Assembly (NCBI GenBank): GCA_021823305.1
Contig: JAKAOE010000138.1
Coordinates: 1-5,853, forward strand
Reading direction: 5' to 3'
Origin: Acidobacteriota bacterium
Lineage (GTDB): Bacteria; Acidobacteriota; Terriglobia; Terriglobales; SCQP01
DNA: 5,853 nucleotides
In this document: in pieces, positions 5,547-5,853 of the stretch
Layout: each line of letters starts with the position of its first letter
Position numbering within the stretch: position 1 is the first letter of the stretch
The notes under the pieces: model-generated
Told to the model about the DNA's origin: nothing
What the model saw: the letters and a program-made list of their open reading frames with translations, nothing else
Database searches by the model: none
Program-made: the position numbers and the translations under genes

Positions 5547-5853
5547 GTGCCCGCGTCTCCTGATCTCGACCTGATCAACGCCCTGCGCCGCGGCGAGCCC
5601 GGCTCGACCGAACGCTTCCTCGACGCCTACATGCCGCGCATCTTCTCCTTCGGGATGATGGTCTGCGGCCACCGCGAGGATGCCGAGGATATCGCCCAGG
5701 AGTCGCTGCTTTCCGCCCTCAAGGCCGTGCCCGAGCTGCGCGCGCCCGAGACCTTCCACGTCTGGCTCTTCCGCATCGTCAAGCGCGCCTGCTACCGCCA
5801 GCGCGGCCTGCATCGTCAGCAGGGCCCCGCGGTTTCCTTGGAGGACCTGCCTG
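5547..5853 (+). CDS. ECF-type RNA polymerase sigma-70 factor, N-terminal part (cut by window end)
   Basis: The frame is open for 102 codons to the window edge. It encodes a typical sigma-70 region 2: a helix around F24-LDAYMPRIFSFGMMVCG (to 41), the region 2.2 core HREDAEDIAQESLLSAL (42-58), which binds the beta' subunit of RNA polymerase, and the -10 recognition part with PETFHVWLFRIVKRACYR (67-84). Residues 85-102 enter the linker (SLEDLP); region 4 would lie beyond the window. ECF factors direct polymerase to stress or envelope regulons, often under a neighbouring anti-sigma factor; none is visible here. The start is unusually well fixed: the frame reads TGA-AGC-GTG, so no start can lie upstream of GTG 5547, and the next ATG (residue 29) would remove part of region 2. 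No ribosome binding site precedes it. Divergent from the DUF4242 gene. Confidence 0.9.
   Translation, partial: MPASPDLDLINALRRGEPGSTERFLDAYMPRIFSFGMMVCGHREDAEDIAQESLLSALKAVPELRAPETFHVWLFRIVKRACYRQRGLHRQQGPAVSLEDLP

Noticed and set aside
5391..5813. 140-codon minus-strand frame opposite the sigma factor gene
   Set aside because: Antisense shadow; the + strand encodes sigma region 2.
1..5853. Mobile element, CRISPR array, tRNA or rRNA
   Set aside because: No transposase or integrase coding sequence, no regularly spaced repeats, and no recognisable RNA-gene signature; genes are contiguous and uniform in codon style.

Overview
The window is very GC-rich DNA whose codons almost all end in C or G. 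The gene families present are a long secreted BNR/sortilin-type beta-propeller protein, a bacterial lipase maturation factor, a DUF4242 protein and an ECF sigma factor with a long extended recognition region. Together they suggest a soil- or sediment-type bacterium, most likely Acidobacteriota. This is inferred from gene content and style; no marker gene is present to prove it.

Layout, left to right. (1) The C-terminal end of an unrecognised + strand gene (1-197). (2) A 55-bp gap with a -10-like hexamer, then a complete 990-residue exported beta-propeller protein with 11 recognisable Asp-box motifs (253-3225). (3) A 51-bp gap with TATGAT, then a 490-residue multi-span membrane protein of the lipase maturation factor family (3277-4749). 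(4) A short + strand gene 20 bp downstream, probably in the same operon, encoding a two-helix membrane protein with a Cys/His-rich tail that includes CPICH (4770-5090). (5) A convergent minus-strand DUF4242 gene (5106-5381). (6) A 165-bp divergent intergenic region with three perfect inverted repeats, two of which share an arm. (7) The N-terminal part of an ECF sigma-70 factor, cut by the window edge (5547-5853).

The genes do not form an obvious pathway. Only the lipase maturation factor and the small membrane protein look co-transcribed, and both are membrane proteins. The propeller protein is exported and may be expressed independently.

The most interesting signal is in the gene starts. 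The propeller gene, the lipase maturation factor gene and the sigma factor gene have no Shine-Dalgarno sequence, and each has a TANNNT/CATACT-like hexamer 5-7 bp before its start codon, as expected for leaderless transcripts. Two of these share a longer CGG-YANNCT-(G)AAGC arrangement. The two other starts visible (4770 and 5381/5378) have strong Shine-Dalgarno sequences. No tRNA, rRNA, CRISPR array, mobile element or convincing intrinsic terminator was seen, and no stretch over 300 bp lacks a gene. I found no strong evidence of a wholly new multi-gene system; the best candidates for novelty are the leaderless promoter element, the overlapping hairpins at 5446-5488 and the small Cys/His protein.
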